Origin: Candidatus Propionivibrio dominans
Lineage (GTDB): Bacteria > Pseudomonadota > Gammaproteobacteria > Burkholderiales > Rhodocyclaceae
Assembly (NCBI GenBank): GCA_016709335.1
Contig: JADJNC010000012.1
Coordinates: 1 to 32,982, forward strand
Reading direction: 5' to 3'
DNA: 32,982 bases
Made by a program: the position numbers and the translations under genes. Under the pieces are notes generated by a model. It was not told the origin of the DNA. It ran no database searches and worked only from the letters and a program-made list of their open reading frames with translations. The number at the start of each line of letters is the position of its first letter. Position 1 is the first letter of the stretch. This document shows, piece after piece, positions 16,378 through 25,212 of the stretch.

Positions 16378-17010
16378 ATGTATATCCCTGCCAGCTTCCG
16401 AGAAAAACGCACTGAAAAACTGCATGAACTGATGCAGGCGCATCCGCTTGGTCTGTTGGTGACAAATGGAGTCAATGGCCTGCATGCCTCCCCCTTGCCA
16501 TTTCTGCTCTACCCTGACGAAGGTGAATTCGGTGTTCTTCGTACTCACATGGCGAGAGCAAACCCGCACTGGAAAGAACTTGCTGGTCTAGCCGAGTGCC
16601 TGGTGGTGTTCCAAGGAGCTGAAGGCTACATTACTCCGTCATGGTATCCGAGCAAGGCCGAAACCCATAAGGTTGTTCCCACATGGAATTACGCCACGGT
16701 ACACGCATGGGGAATGGCGTCAGTGGTCGATGATGCTGCTTGGCTGCGCAGGCAACTGAATGACCTTACTGGTTATCACGAGAAGCCGCGTCTTCAACCT
16801 TGGTCGGTGGATGATGCTCCTGCCGATTATGTTGCAGCACAAATGAAAGCCATCATCTGTATTGAAATTCCTATCCGGCGAATCGAAGGCAAGTGCAAGA
16901 TGAGCCAGAACAAGGACGAGGCAGACAGGGCTGGAGTCCTCAGGGGCATGTTAGATGGGGATGACCCACACAACGATGCCCAATTGGCTCATTTTGTGGA
17001 ACGTGCTTAG
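16378..17010 (+). CDS. FMN-binding negative transcriptional regulator, PaiB family
   Basis: The product is 210 residues, the usual PaiB length. Hallmarks are the start MYIPASFREK, the segment HPLGLLVTNGVNGLHASPLPFLL, THMARANPHWKEL, GYITPSWYPSK, and VVPTWNYATVHAWG (the signature in the split-barrel FMN fold). Near the C-terminus come IEIPIRRIEGKCKMSQN and AGVLRGMLDG. In Bacillus, PaiB represses protease and sporulation genes; in proteobacteria most copies are uncharacterised and may simply bind flavin. It is flanked by long non-coding gaps and is probably transcribed alone. Confidence 0.92.
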   Translation: MYIPASFREKRTEKLHELMQAHPLGLLVTNGVNGLHASPLPFLLYPDEGEFGVLRTHMARANPHWKELAGLAECLVVFQGAEGYITPSWYPSKAETHKVVPTWNYATVHAWGMASVVDDAAWLRRQLNDLTGYHEKPRLQPWSVDDAPADYVAAQMKAIICIEIPIRRIEGKCKMSQNKDEADRAGVLRGMLDGDDPHNDAQLAHFVERA

Positions 17011-17286
17011 AACTGAAAATCCGGTTCTGGATGCATTGCCGCTACGTCTGCCGTCTCATGCCAACAGTTATCTTGTACGGTCGCAAACTGCCGTGAGCTG
17101 CTGATAACTGAAATCCGGGATGAGACACACAGCCGGTTTTCCTCTGCACCCTCTTTTTCGGAGCGGTTTCAAGCGGGTTTTATACAACCACAGGTCGCGA
17201 GGAATTCCTGAAGCGGCTACACTCTCGCCCTGATGCTGTTTCACTTCAATCCTGAACCCGCCCTCAATCGACGAACAAGACGGTAA

Positions 17287-19323
17287 ATGAAAATAGATCT
17301 GCGCCTCACGTTTCACTACGGACTCACGATTTTTCTCAGCGCGTTCCTGTTGTTCCAGGTGCAGCCCCTGATCGGCAAAATGATCCTGCCGTGGTTTGGC
17401 GGTTCGGCGTCGGTGTGGACGACCTGCATGCTGTTCTTCCAGATGGTCTTGCTGCTCGGCTATTTCTACTCGCATTGGGTTGTCCGTTTTCTCACCCCCT
17501 ACCGCCAGAGCCTGCTGCACGGCAGCCTGCTGCTGATCAGCCTGCTCCTGATCCCGATCAGCCCGAGCGTGGACTGGAAACCGACCGGGGCCGAGAATCC
17601 GACGCTGCGCATCCTCGGGCTGCTCACCGTGTCCATCGGCCTGCCTTATTTTGTGCTGTCGACGACCGGCCCGCTGCTCCAGGCCTGGTTCGCTCGCGAG
17701 CGGTCCGGCCTGGTGCCGTATCGGCTGTTCGCCCTTTCGAACTTTGGCTCGATGCTGGCGCTGCTGGCCTATCCCATTGTCGTTGAACCGCTCTTCCCGA
17801 CGCGCTGGCAATCCTGGCTGTGGTCCGGGCTGTTCGCCTGTTTTGTCGTCGCCTGCGCGCTACTCGCCTGGCGTGGGCGCAATGGGAAGCCCATCGCCTT
17901 GCAGCATCATCAGGAGGGCCCCGCACCGCGCTGGACGAACAAGCTGCTGTGGGCGGCTCTGGCGGCCTGCCCGTCGATTCTGATGGTCGCCGACACGAGT
18001 TTCCTGACCACCAACATCGCGCCGATTCCGATGATCTGGGTGGCACCATTGGCGCTGTACCTGCTTTCCTTCATTTTGAGCTTCGAGCGTCACGGCTGGT
18101 ATCAGCGGAAGATCTTTCTGCCGCTGCTGGTCGTCGGGCTGGGGGCGCTGGCCTACCTGCCGACGCTAGGCCTGAGTGCCTTCCCGATCTATGTTTCGAT
18201 GGCGATCAATCTTTCCGCGTTCTTCGTCGCCTGCATGGTCTGTCATGGCGAACTCGCGCGTCTACAGCCGCATCCGAGTCATTTGACCGGCTACTACCTG
18301 ATGCTCGCCGTCGGCGGAGCCGCAGGCGGTTTCTTTGTCGGCGTCATCGCACCGTACTGGTTCAACAGCAACTACGAACTGTCGATCGGCATCCTGCTCA
18401 CCGGGCTGGTGGCGGCCATTGCGGTCATCCCCACCGTGGAATTTACTCGCCCGCGCTGGCGCAAGCTGAGTATCGCTTCAACCGTGTTGCTGCTGCTGGC
18501 GCTGGGCTGGATTCGCGTCGACGATCACGTCAACGAAACCAGCGGCGCGGAAGTCACCCTGCGCAACTTCTACGGTACCCTGCAGGTTTTCGTCAAACCC
18601 AAAGACGACTACCGCAGCATGTTGCACGGGCAGATCGTCCATGGCCGACAGCATATCGCCGCCGACAAGCTTGACCTGCCGACCACCTACTACAGCGCCG
18701 ACGGCGGTGCCGGCAAGGCGATGCAGATCAAGGCCGCAGGTGGACCGTTACGCGTCGGGGTGATTGGCCTTGGCGTCGGCACGCTGGTCAGTTACGGGCG
18801 CAAGGGCGATTATTTCAGGCTCTATGAAATCGATCCGCTGGTGATCGACATCGCGCGCAACAATTTCAGCTATCTCTCGCGCACTGCAGCGAGCACCGAA
18901 ATTGTTCTCGGCGACGCCCGTTTGCAACTTGAGCTGGAGCCGGATCAGCAGTTCGACATTCTCGTCGTCGATGCCTTTTCCGGCGATTCGGTGCCCATAC
19001 ATCTGCTCACCCGCGAGGCCTTCGCTCAGTATTTCAGGCATCTGAAGCCTGATGGCGTTCTTGCCGTGCACATCACGAACCGTTTTCTCGACCTGCAGCC
19101 GGTTGTGAAAACGGCCGCCGACTACTTTGGCAAGGACATCCGTCTGGTCGATTTTGAGGGTGATCGTGAGCGACTGGTGTTCCGTTCGCGCTGGGCTCTG
19201 ATCAGCAGCGACCCTGCATGTTTCAAACATCCCCAACTCGTCAACGCCACGAAAATTGCCGCGCGACCCGATTTCCAGCTCTGGAAGGATGATTACAGCA
19301 GCATTTTCTCGATCCTGATGTAG
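17287..19323 (+). CDS. Fused multipass membrane protein / spermidine synthase-like protein
   Basis: The product is 678 residues. Residues 1 to about 400 hold many hydrophobic helices (for example FLSAFLLFQVQPLIGKMILPW, LLHGSLLLISLLLIPI, GGAAGGFFVGVIAPYWF). The C-terminal part from about 415 is a Rossmann-type aminopropyl/methyltransferase fold. Its nucleotide-binding loop is VGVIGLGVGTLVSYG near 488, followed by the acidic YEIDPLVIDIARNNF and the VVDAFSGDSVPIHLLT motif near 560. LKPDGVLAVHITNRFLDL follows near 590. This architecture is annotated widely as 'fused MFS/spermidine synthase'. The conserved Asp in DAFSGDSVP matches the catalytic region of spermidine synthases, but the true substrate and the role of the membrane half are unknown. 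The start codon is the first ATG of the frame. Confidence 0.88.
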   Translation: MKIDLRLTFHYGLTIFLSAFLLFQVQPLIGKMILPWFGGSASVWTTCMLFFQMVLLLGYFYSHWVVRFLTPYRQSLLHGSLLLISLLLIPISPSVDWKPTGAENPTLRILGLLTVSIGLPYFVLSTTGPLLQAWFARERSGLVPYRLFALSNFGSMLALLAYPIVVEPLFPTRWQSWLWSGLFACFVVACALLAWRGRNGKPIALQHHQEGPAPRWTNKLLWAALAACPSILMVADTSFLTTNIAPIPMIWVAPLALYLLSFILSFERHGWYQRKIFLPLLVVGLGALAYLPTLGLSAFPIYVSMAINLSAFFVACMVCHGELARLQPHPSHLTGYYLMLAVGGAAGGFFVGVIAPYWFNSNYELSIGILLTGLVAAIAVIPTVEFTRPRWRKLSIASTVLLLLALGWIRVDDHVNETSGAEVTLRNFYGTLQVFVKPKDDYRSMLHGQIVHGRQHIAADKLDLPTTYYSADGGAGKAMQIKAAGGPLRVGVIGLGVGTLVSYGRKGDYFRLYEIDPLVIDIARNNFSYLSRTAASTEIVLGDARLQLELEPDQQFDILVVDAFSGDSVPIHLLTREAFAQYFRHLKPDGVLAVHITNRFLDLQPVVKTAADYFGKDIRLVDFEGDRERLVFRSRWALISSDPACFKHPQLVNATKIAARPDFQLWKDDYSSIFSILM

Positions 19324-19365
19324 AACGCTTTCCTGGCGCCGGGCCGACTCAGAGGCTGTGAACTA

Positions 19366-19434
19366 ATGGATAAACACCTCCCAAGCCGTCATTCCGGCGA
19401 AAGCCGGAATCCAGTACCTTCCTCCGATATCCAC
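19366..19434. repeat. 69-bp intergenic palindromic repeat, copy 1
   Basis: The unit begins ATGGATA and ends TATCCA. It contains the palindrome ATTCCGGCGAAAGCCGGAAT followed by CCAGTACCTTC and CCGATATCCA. A second copy, differing at only a few positions, is at 24710-24778 between ureA and ureB. It follows the stop of the gene ending at 19323 and may help end its transcript. Read in frame, the core gives the familiar false peptide 'WIPA.AGMT'. Confidence 0.8.
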
Positions 19435-19496
19435 TGTGTATCGGCGCCCAATCGCACTTACCGACACCGCCAAAGGCATCGCCGGCATGCCCACCT

Positions 19497-19871
19497 TCAA
19501 TTAATGGTGAATTTTTCAGCGACACCCAGACGGGCGCTCACGGACAGCAATCGCTTGTCCCGTGTCCACAGCGTTGTCCCGGGTGCCAGGCGTGTCGCGG
19601 CCAGCAAATGGGCGTCGATATACCCAATGCCGAGGCCAAAGAGGCCGTTCTGTTCGATAAAACCGAGCATCTCGTTTTCCGTGGCAAGCGGCACTTGCGG
19701 TAAATTTTGCAAGGCACTGAGCACTTCGTTTCGGTGCTGGAGATTGCCTAATGCCAGCTCGCCAATCACGAAGGGATGGGTCATGACCTGGCAGCGCCCC
19801 AACAATTGAGTGAGATCTTCGTCGGATGACCGCAGATGATCGATCCAGACCGAGGTGTCGACAAGGATCAT
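19497..19871 (-). CDS. vapC: VapC-type PIN-domain toxin (ribonuclease)
   Basis: The product is 124 residues. The PIN fold acidic residues are visible: ILVDTSVWIDHL (Asp 4), the Glu of FVIGELALG near 38, IGYIDAHLLAAT (Asp near 87) and TRDKRL (Asp near 104). VapC toxins are Mg-dependent endoribonucleases, often acting on tRNA or rRNA. It begins in the stop of the upstream antitoxin gene (ATGA overlap), the standard VapBC layout with the antitoxin first. Confidence 0.92.
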   Translation of the reverse strand: MILVDTSVWIDHLRSSDEDLTQLLGRCQVMTHPFVIGELALGNLQHRNEVLSALQNLPQVPLATENEMLGFIEQNGLFGLGIGYIDAHLLAATRLAPGTTLWTRDKRLLSVSARLGVAEKFTIN

Positions 19872-20065
19872 GCCGCAGCCGACTGGCGCCGTGGGACAGG
19901 ATCGAGATCAGGCTCCGATCCGCCCAGAAGCGCCAGGCGTTTGGCGCTTTCTCGCTGAATCAGCGCACGCAAGGCTTCACGTACAAGGGCTGCCTTCTCC
20001 GAGAGTCCGGTGAGTTCCTGGGCTTGGGTCAGCAGATCGTCATCCAGGGCCAGTGTTGTGCGCAT
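19868..20065 (-). CDS. vapB: VapB-type antitoxin
   Basis: The product is 65 residues starting MRTTLALDDDLLTQAQELTG, the short ribbon-helix-helix opening typical of type II antitoxins. EKAALVREALRALIQRESAKRLALLGG follows, and then a flexible Pro/Asp-rich tail that would wrap around VapC. AGGAGAAGG lies just upstream of the ATG. An AT-rich stretch with TATTATAAG (about 20084-20094, minus strand) is a likely -10 region, and the complex would be expected to repress itself there. Confidence 0.9.
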   Translation of the reverse strand: MRTTLALDDDLLTQAQELTGLSEKAALVREALRALIQRESAKRLALLGGSEPDLDPVPRRQSAAA

Positions 20066-20184
20066 CGCCTTCTCCTGTTAAAGCACTTATAATAGCATTG
20101 GGTGATGCTTCTTAGTGTGCCTTTTGGAGCGCCTGGCAGCGATATGGGTGTTGCACATCAGCGGTGGTTTTTTCGCCAGCCATC

Positions 20185-20785
<601 letters not shown>

Positions 20786-20796
<11 letters not shown>

Positions 20797-21217
20797 GGTT
20801 TGGGCTCGGGAGATGGGTAAGGAGGTTGTCGTAGAGGACGGGCAATTCGTGTAGCACATCGCGGTTGAAGTTGCGAATGACTTGCAGGCCTAAGCCGTTG
20901 AGGAAGAGGGTGCGCTGGGCGTCGTAATCGAGTTGTTCCGCATGGCTGTCTCCGTCGATTTCAATGACAAGACGGAATTCGGCGCAGTAAAAATCGACGA
21001 TGTAGTCGCCAATCGGTTTTTGACGCAGGAATTTGTAGTGCTCGAATTGCTTGCCGCGCAGAACTTTTTGCCAAAGCAGGGTTTCAGCAGGTGTGGGGTT
21101 GTGACGGTTTTCGCGGGCGAGGGCGGTCAGGCACTTGTCGTAGGGCAGGAACTTCAACCCCTCCCCGTCCCGTCCAATCGCAAACGTCGCTGGCGCGACC
21201 TTCCCCTTGTCCCCCAA
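20786..21217 (-). CDS. DUF559 (Vsr-like endonuclease fold) protein inserted in the urease operon
   Basis: The DUF559 core is plain: [51 protein letters not shown] and [20 protein letters not shown]. The PD-(D/E)xK-like residues are the Asp of DFYC and the Glu and Asp of EIDGD. Family members are presumed DNA nucleases; their role is not established. No ATG start exists: the frame begins at a TTG at 21217 inside the 54-bp repeat, or possibly at a TTG at 21157 just after GGGGAGGGG. Its first 20 codons are repeat sequence. Its end overlaps the ureG start, so ureG translation may now be coupled to it. It does not belong to any known urease pathway and looks like a hitch-hiking insertion. Confidence 0.82.
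21158..21211. repeat. 54-bp inverted repeat, copy 1
   Basis: The sequence from AACCCCTCCCCG to CCTTCCCCTTG recurs in opposite orientation at 22552-22605 with a single mismatch over 54 bp. It is followed by the palindrome CCCCTTGTCCCCCAAGGGG. This copy underlies the start of the DUF559 gene; the other underlies the start of ureE. The pair encloses ureF and most of ureE. Confidence 0.88.
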
Positions 21218-21257
21218 GGGGATTTCCTGCGGGGCATCAGGGGAGGGAGTAGCGGTC

Positions 21258-21290
21258 TCCCCCCTGATAAGGGGGGCTGGGGGGTTGGGT
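21258..21290. repeat. G/C-run palindromic repeat between ureF and DUF559
   Basis: CCCCCCTGATAAGGGGGG followed by CTGGGGGGTTGGG. Closely similar units occur twice, in inverted order, at 28979-29076 between urtB and urtC. It sits 15 bp after the ureF stop on the minus-strand transcript and can form a strong hairpin. Confidence 0.7.
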
Positions 21291-21304
21291 GTTTGGCTTT
21301 CATC

Positions 21305-21988
21305 TCAAGACCGGAACAGCCGTGAATACTGCGTTTCATGCCGGGCACTACAGATGGCGAAGGCCGGTGCAAAGTTCGACCAGGCCTCTTCCGGAAGGCT
21401 TTGCGCATTTTCGGCGACTACCGGAATCTGCAGGCCGAGTTCGGCGAGCAGCCGCTGGCCGGCGGCCTGCCCGAGGGGGACGGCTTTCAGGGCCGCCATC
21501 ACCTGGTTTTCCGCCCACGACCACAGATACGCGGCGGTGGCGGCGGCCGGAGCGATGCTCCAGGCGGTGGCGATACCCGACCAGGCGGTGGGAAAGGCGA
21601 TTTCGGGTTGAGCCGCCAGGGTAGCCTGTACGGCGTCGAGGGATGGATCACGCAGGTCCTTGAGCAGGCGATTGAGCGAAAAGCCCATCTGCACCGTTTC
21701 CGCGCGTAACTCGGCGCTTTCCCGACTGGCCAGGAAGTCGGCATTGAGGCGTGCGATTTCGCTCGCATCGGCTTTTGCCCAGGTCGCCATCAGGCTCGCC
21801 AGCAGCGGCGCCTCGAAACGACCGATACCGTGCTGCAGCAGGTCGGCAATCCATTGTCCGGCGCTGGCTTCGTCGCCAATGCGGCCGCTTTCGACTGCCC
21901 ATTCGAGACCTTGTGAATAGGTATAGGCGCCGACCGGAAGGGCCGGGCTGGCCAGTTGCAGCAGGCGCGTGAGGGCCAAAATATCCAC
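21305..21988 (-). CDS. ureF: Urease accessory protein UreF
   Basis: The product is 227 residues. Family features are the opening LTRLLQLASPALPVGAYTYSQGLEWAVESG, the helical middle with LNADFLASRESAELRAETVQMG, and PTAWSGIATAWSIAP, and the C-terminal ARHETQYSRLFRS typical of UreF. With UreD it forms the scaffold that recruits UreG to apo-urease. It starts 2 bp after the ureE stop, as expected for a tight operon. The DUF559 gene and repeats follow its stop, in place of the usual close junction with ureG. Confidence 0.95.
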   Translation of the reverse strand: MDILALTRLLQLASPALPVGAYTYSQGLEWAVESGRIGDEASAGQWIADLLQHGIGRFEAPLLASLMATWAKADASEIARLNADFLASRESAELRAETVQMGFSLNRLLKDLRDPSLDAVQATLAAQPEIAFPTAWSGIATAWSIAPAAATAAYLWSWAENQVMAALKAVPLGQAAGQRLLAELGLQIPVVAENAQSLPEEAWSNFAPAFAICSARHETQYSRLFRS

Positions 21989-21990
21989 GC

Positions 21991-22623
21991 TTATCGTGGC
22001 TTGAACTGGTGGATTTTGGGCACTGAGCGATGCGGGCCGTGGCCGGGGTGGTGGGCGTCGGGCGCTTCGTCGCGATGCGGGTGCGGCCCGCCGTAGGCGC
22101 CTGATTCAGGCTGGAACGGGGCCTGGGTTTCGATGACCGGGCAGCCGAGACCGCGCACCATTTCGGCGAGCACGTGGTCGGTCTGGAAGCGCAGACGGCC
22201 GCCGCCGGTTTCGGGGATGATCTGCACCGGTACGTGGCGGTTGCCGAGATGGTAGGCGGCGCGGGCGAAGAGGTGGGGATCGCTGGCGACGGCCTCGATC
22301 AGCATTTCCGGCGCGGCCAGGATTTCGACCACCGTGCGGCCATCCTCGGCCGCCAGCTTGTCCCCGCCGTGCAGATCGGTGCCGCGTTCGAGGAAAATTC
22401 CGGCCTCGCGACCGGAGGCCAGGGTGACCTTGAGGCGGCTGCGCTTGCGTTCGTCATAGGCGAGGGCGACGCTGTCGGTGGCATCTTCGGTGGTTTTGCG
22501 GGAGAGGATGATCAGGCTGGGTTTAACCCCCCCCGGCCCTCCCTTGTCCCCCAAGGGGAAGGTCGCGCCAGCGACGTTTGCGATTGGACGGGCCGGGGAG
22601 GGGTTGCCGCTTGTTTGTCTCAC
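21991..22623 (-). CDS. ureE: Urease nickel chaperone UreE with a repeat-derived N-terminal extension
   Basis: The frame is 210 residues from a GTG at 22623, 8 bp after the ureC stop. The UreE domain proper begins near residue 36 (SLIILSRKTTEDATDSVAL), with KVTLASGREAGIFLERG, YHLGNRHVPVQI (the conserved His-containing segment) and a His-rich nickel-binding tail (GPHPHRDEAPDAHHPGHGPH). The first 35 or so residues are translated from the 54-bp repeat and adjoining palindrome and have no counterpart in ordinary UreE. No ATG lies between the GTG and the domain, so either the extension is made, or translation starts at a rare codon such as the CTG before ATC-ATC. The repeat seems to have displaced the original start. 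Confidence 0.93.
   Translation of the reverse strand: MRQTSGNPSPARPIANVAGATFPLGDKGGPGGVKPSLIILSRKTTEDATDSVALAYDERKRSRLKVTLASGREAGIFLERGTDLHGGDKLAAEDGRTVVEILAAPEMLIEAVASDPHLFARAAYHLGNRHVPVQIIPETGGGRLRFQTDHVLAEMVRGLGCPVIETQAPFQPESGAYGGPHPHRDEAPDAHHPGHGPHRSVPKIHQFKPR
22552..22605. repeat. 54-bp inverted repeat, copy 2 (head of ureE)
   Basis: Reverse complement of the unit at 21158-21211 with one mismatch. Next to it, at 22527-22551, lies a related G/C-run stretch (CCCCCCCCGGCCCTCCCTTG). On the minus strand it reads in frame into ureE as [20 protein letters not shown]. Confidence 0.88.
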
Positions 22624-22631
22624 GTCTAGCC

Positions 22632-24374
22632 TCAGAACAAAAAGTAGCGCTGCGTCATCGGCAGCGTGCTGGCCGGTTCGCAGACCAGCAGTTCGCCGTC
22701 GGCGCGAACGGCGTAGGTTTCAGGATCGACGTCGATCTTTGGCGTTGCCCCGTTCAGCACCATGTCCGACTTTTGCAGCCGGCGCGTGCCGGAAACGGCA
22801 ACCAGCGGCTTGCAGAGGCCGAGCGCGTGCACCGCCGGGTTGTTCAGCGCGGCCTGCGAAACGAAGGTCACCGACGTTTTCAGTGCCTTGCCGAAACTGC
22901 CGAACATCGGCCGGTAGTGCACCGGCTGCGGTGTCGGGATCGAGGCGTTGGGGTCGCCCATCGCCGCCGAGGCGATCATTCCGCCCTTGACGATCAGACT
23001 CGGCTTGACGCCGAAGAAGGCCGGTTTCCAGAGGACGAGATCGGCCAGCTTGCCGACTTCGACCGAGCCGACGGTGTGCGCGATGCCGTGGGTGATGGCC
23101 GGGTTGATCGTGTATTTGGCGATGTAGCGCTTGACGCGGAAGTTGTCGTTGCGGGCACTGTCTTCCTTCAATTGACCGCGCTGCACCTTCATCTTGTGCG
23201 CCGTCTGCCAGGTGCGGATGATCACTTCGCCGACGCGGCCCATGGCCTGGGAATCCGAGCTCATCATCGAGAATGCGCCAAGGTCGTGCAGGATGTCTTC
23301 GGCGGCGATCGTTTCGCGGCGGATACGCGACTCGGCGAAGGCGATGTCCTCGGCGATTGACGGGTCGAGGTGGTGGCAAACCATCAGCATGTCGAGATGC
23401 TCGTCGATGGTATTGACCGTGTACGGCATCGTCGGATTGGTCGAACTGGGCAGCACGTTGGGCAGACCGGCAGCACGGATGATGTCCGGTGCATGGCCGC
23501 CGCCGGCGCCTTCGGTATGGAAGGTGTGGATGGTGCGGCCCTTGAAGGCGGCCAGTGTCGCTTCGACAAAGCCGGATTCGTTGAGCGTGTCGGAGTGGAT
23601 GGCGACCTGCACGTCCATCTCTTCGGCTACCGCCAGGCAGCAGTCGATGGCCGCCGGCGTCGTTCCCCAGTCCTCGTGCAGCTTGAGGCCCATGGCGCCG
23701 GCTTCGACCTGTTCGCGCAGGGCGGCGGGCAGGCTGGCGTTGCCCTTGCCGAGGAAGCCGAGGTTCATCGGAAACGCCTCGGCGGCGGAGAGCATCGAGG
23801 CGATGTGCCACGGCCCCGGCGTGCAGGTGGTGGCGAAGGTACCAGTGGCCGGGCCGGTGCCGCCGCCGAGCATGGTGGTGACACCGGAATTGAGCGCCTC
23901 GTCGATCTGCTGCGGGCAGATGAAGTGGATGTGGCTGTCGATGCCGCCGGCGGTAACGATCATGCCTTCGCCGGCAATGACTTCGGTTCCCGGGCCGATG
24001 ACGATCTCGATGCCGGGCTGGATATCCGGGTTGCCGGCCTTGCCGATGGCGGCGATGCGACCGTCCTTGAGGCCGATGTCGGCCTTGACGATGCCGGTGA
24101 CGGCGTCGACGATCAGCGCATTGGTGATCACCGTATCGACCACCTCGGCAGCGCAGCGCTGGCTCTGGCCCATGCCATCGCGGATGACCTTGCCGCCGCC
24201 GAATTTTACTTCCTCGCCGTAGATCGTGAAGTCCTTTTCGACCTCGATGAACAACTCGGTGTCGGCCAGGCGCAGGCGGTCACCGACACCGCCGCAATGC
24301 GTCGGGCCGAACATTTCGGCATAGGCCTGCCGGCTGATTTTCGTGCTCATCCCACCGGGATTCCCTTTGGTCAT
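22632..24374 (-). CDS. ureC: Urease alpha subunit UreC
   Basis: The product is 580 residues from the ATG at 24374, which overlaps the ureB stop (TAATG) and has GGGAG upstream; an internal ATG at 24350 ([10 protein letters not shown]) would give 572, nearer the usual length. Nickel and catalytic residues are present: [12 protein letters not shown] (HxH), the carbamylated Lys in [39 protein letters not shown], the flap MVCHHLD and the Asp in [11 protein letters not shown]. UreC hydrolyses urea to ammonia and carbamate in the cytoplasm. Near the N-terminus the usual FGPT(T/V)GDR reads [12 protein letters not shown], apparently a four-residue insertion. Otherwise the protein looks fully functional. 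Confidence 0.98.
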   Translation of the reverse strand: MTKGNPGGMSTKISRQAYAEMFGPTHCGGVGDRLRLADTELFIEVEKDFTIYGEEVKFGGGKVIRDGMGQSQRCAAEVVDTVITNALIVDAVTGIVKADIGLKDGRIAAIGKAGNPDIQPGIEIVIGPGTEVIAGEGMIVTAGGIDSHIHFICPQQIDEALNSGVTTMLGGGTGPATGTFATTCTPGPWHIASMLSAAEAFPMNLGFLGKGNASLPAALREQVEAGAMGLKLHEDWGTTPAAIDCCLAVAEEMDVQVAIHSDTLNESGFVEATLAAFKGRTIHTFHTEGAGGGHAPDIIRAAGLPNVLPSSTNPTMPYTVNTIDEHLDMLMVCHHLDPSIAEDIAFAESRIRRETIAAEDILHDLGAFSMMSSDSQAMGRVGEVIIRTWQTAHKMKVQRGQLKEDSARNDNFRVKRYIAKYTINPAITHGIAHTVGSVEVGKLADLVLWKPAFFGVKPSLIVKGGMIASAAMGDPNASIPTPQPVHYRPMFGSFGKALKTSVTFVSQAALNNPAVHALGLCKPLVAVSGTRRLQKSDMVLNGATPKIDVDPETYAVRADGELLVCEPASTLPMTQRYFLF

Positions 24375-24679
24375 TACAATGCTCCCTGAATCAGGCCACG
24401 AAAGCCGTAAACCTTGCGTTCGCCGGCCAGCGCCACCAGTTGCACAGTTCGCGTCTGGCCGGGTTCGAAACGCACGGCGGTGCCGGCGGCGATATCGAGG
24501 CGGAAGCCGCGGGCGGCGTCACGCTCAAAAGCGAGCGCCGCGTTGGTTTCGAAGAAGTGGTAATGCGAACCAACCTGTACCGGACGGTCGCCGGTGTTGG
24601 CCACACTCAGCGTTATCCGTTCACGCCCGGCGTTGAGTTCGAGTTCGCCGGGTTCGACGAGCAGTTCACCTGGAATCAT
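24374..24679 (-). CDS. ureB: Urease beta subunit UreB
   Basis: The product is 101 residues from the ATG at 24679 (AGAGGAACC upstream). The open frame extends to 24778, but that part is the palindromic repeat. Family features are [60 protein letters not shown] and [10 protein letters not shown]. It is a structural subunit of the urease trimer. Its stop overlaps the ureC start. Confidence 0.97.
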   Translation of the reverse strand: MIPGELLVEPGELELNAGRERITLSVANTGDRPVQVGSHYHFFETNAALAFERDAARGFRLDIAAGTAVRFEPGQTRTVQLVALAGERKVYGFRGLIQGAL

Positions 24680-24709
24680 GGCAAGGTTCCTCTCAGAAGC
24701 TTTGAAAAA

Positions 24710-24778
24710 ATGGATAAACAACGCCCAAGCCGTCATTCCGGCGTAAGCCGGAATCCAGTACCTTCTTCCGATATCCAT
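24710..24778. repeat. 69-bp intergenic palindromic repeat, copy 2
   Basis: Begins ATGGATA, ends TATCCAT, and contains ATTCCGGCGTAAGCCGGAAT; nearly the same as 19366-19434. It sits between ureA and ureB, widening what is normally a short gap to 214 bp, and could form a hairpin inside the urease mRNA. Confidence 0.8.
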
Positions 24779-24802
24779 TAAAACAATATGATAAACAAGC
24801 TG

Positions 24803-24854
24803 GATCCCGGCTTGTGCCCCGAAGGAAATACTCTTGGGGTGCGCCGGGGTGACG
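24803..24854. repeat. Second palindrome in the ureA-ureB gap
   Basis: Outer arms GGATCCCGGC and GCCGGGGTGAC are imperfectly complementary, and an inner hairpin CCCCGAAG/CTTGGGG lies between them. It looks like a relative of the GGATCCCGGC...CCGGGATGAC dispersed repeats with extra sequence in the loop. Confidence 0.55.
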
Positions 24855-24893
24855 AGCGTGGAAATCAGGCAGTAATGATTTTTTCACAGACTC

Positions 24894-25196
24894 TCAGACA
24901 ATCGGGTTGTGGACGGTGACCAGCTTGGTGCCGTCGGGGAAAGTGGCTTCGACCTGGATTTCGGGAATCATTTCCGGGATGCCTTCCATCACTTCATGGC
25001 GCGCCAGGATGCGTGTACCTTCGCTCATCAGCTCGGCAACGCTACGGCCGTCGCGCGCGCCTTCCATGATCGCGCAACTGATCAGCGCCACGGCTTCCGG
25101 GTAGTTGAGTTTCAGCCCGCGCGCCTTGCGCCGTTCGGCGAGCAGTCCGGCGGTAAAAATAAGCAGCTTGTCTTTCTCGCGGGGGGTAAGTTCCAT
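24894..25196 (-). CDS. ureA: Urease gamma subunit UreA
   Basis: The product is 100 residues, the standard UreA length, from the ATG at 25196. The sequence [63 protein letters not shown] and the C-terminal [10 protein letters not shown] are diagnostic. A larger frame running on to 26021 is a shadow over ureD. The ureD stop lies 16 bp upstream. Confidence 0.98.
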   Translation of the reverse strand: MELTPREKDKLLIFTAGLLAERRKARGLKLNYPEAVALISCAIMEGARDGRSVAELMSEGTRILARHEVMEGIPEMIPEIQVEATFPDGTKLVTVHNPIV

Positions 25197-25212
25197 GGTG
25201 TCTCCTGAATGC

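Noticed and set aside
23194..24389. Two long plus-strand frames opposite ureC
   Set aside because: They are shadows of ureC, whose catalytic residues are all present on the minus strand.
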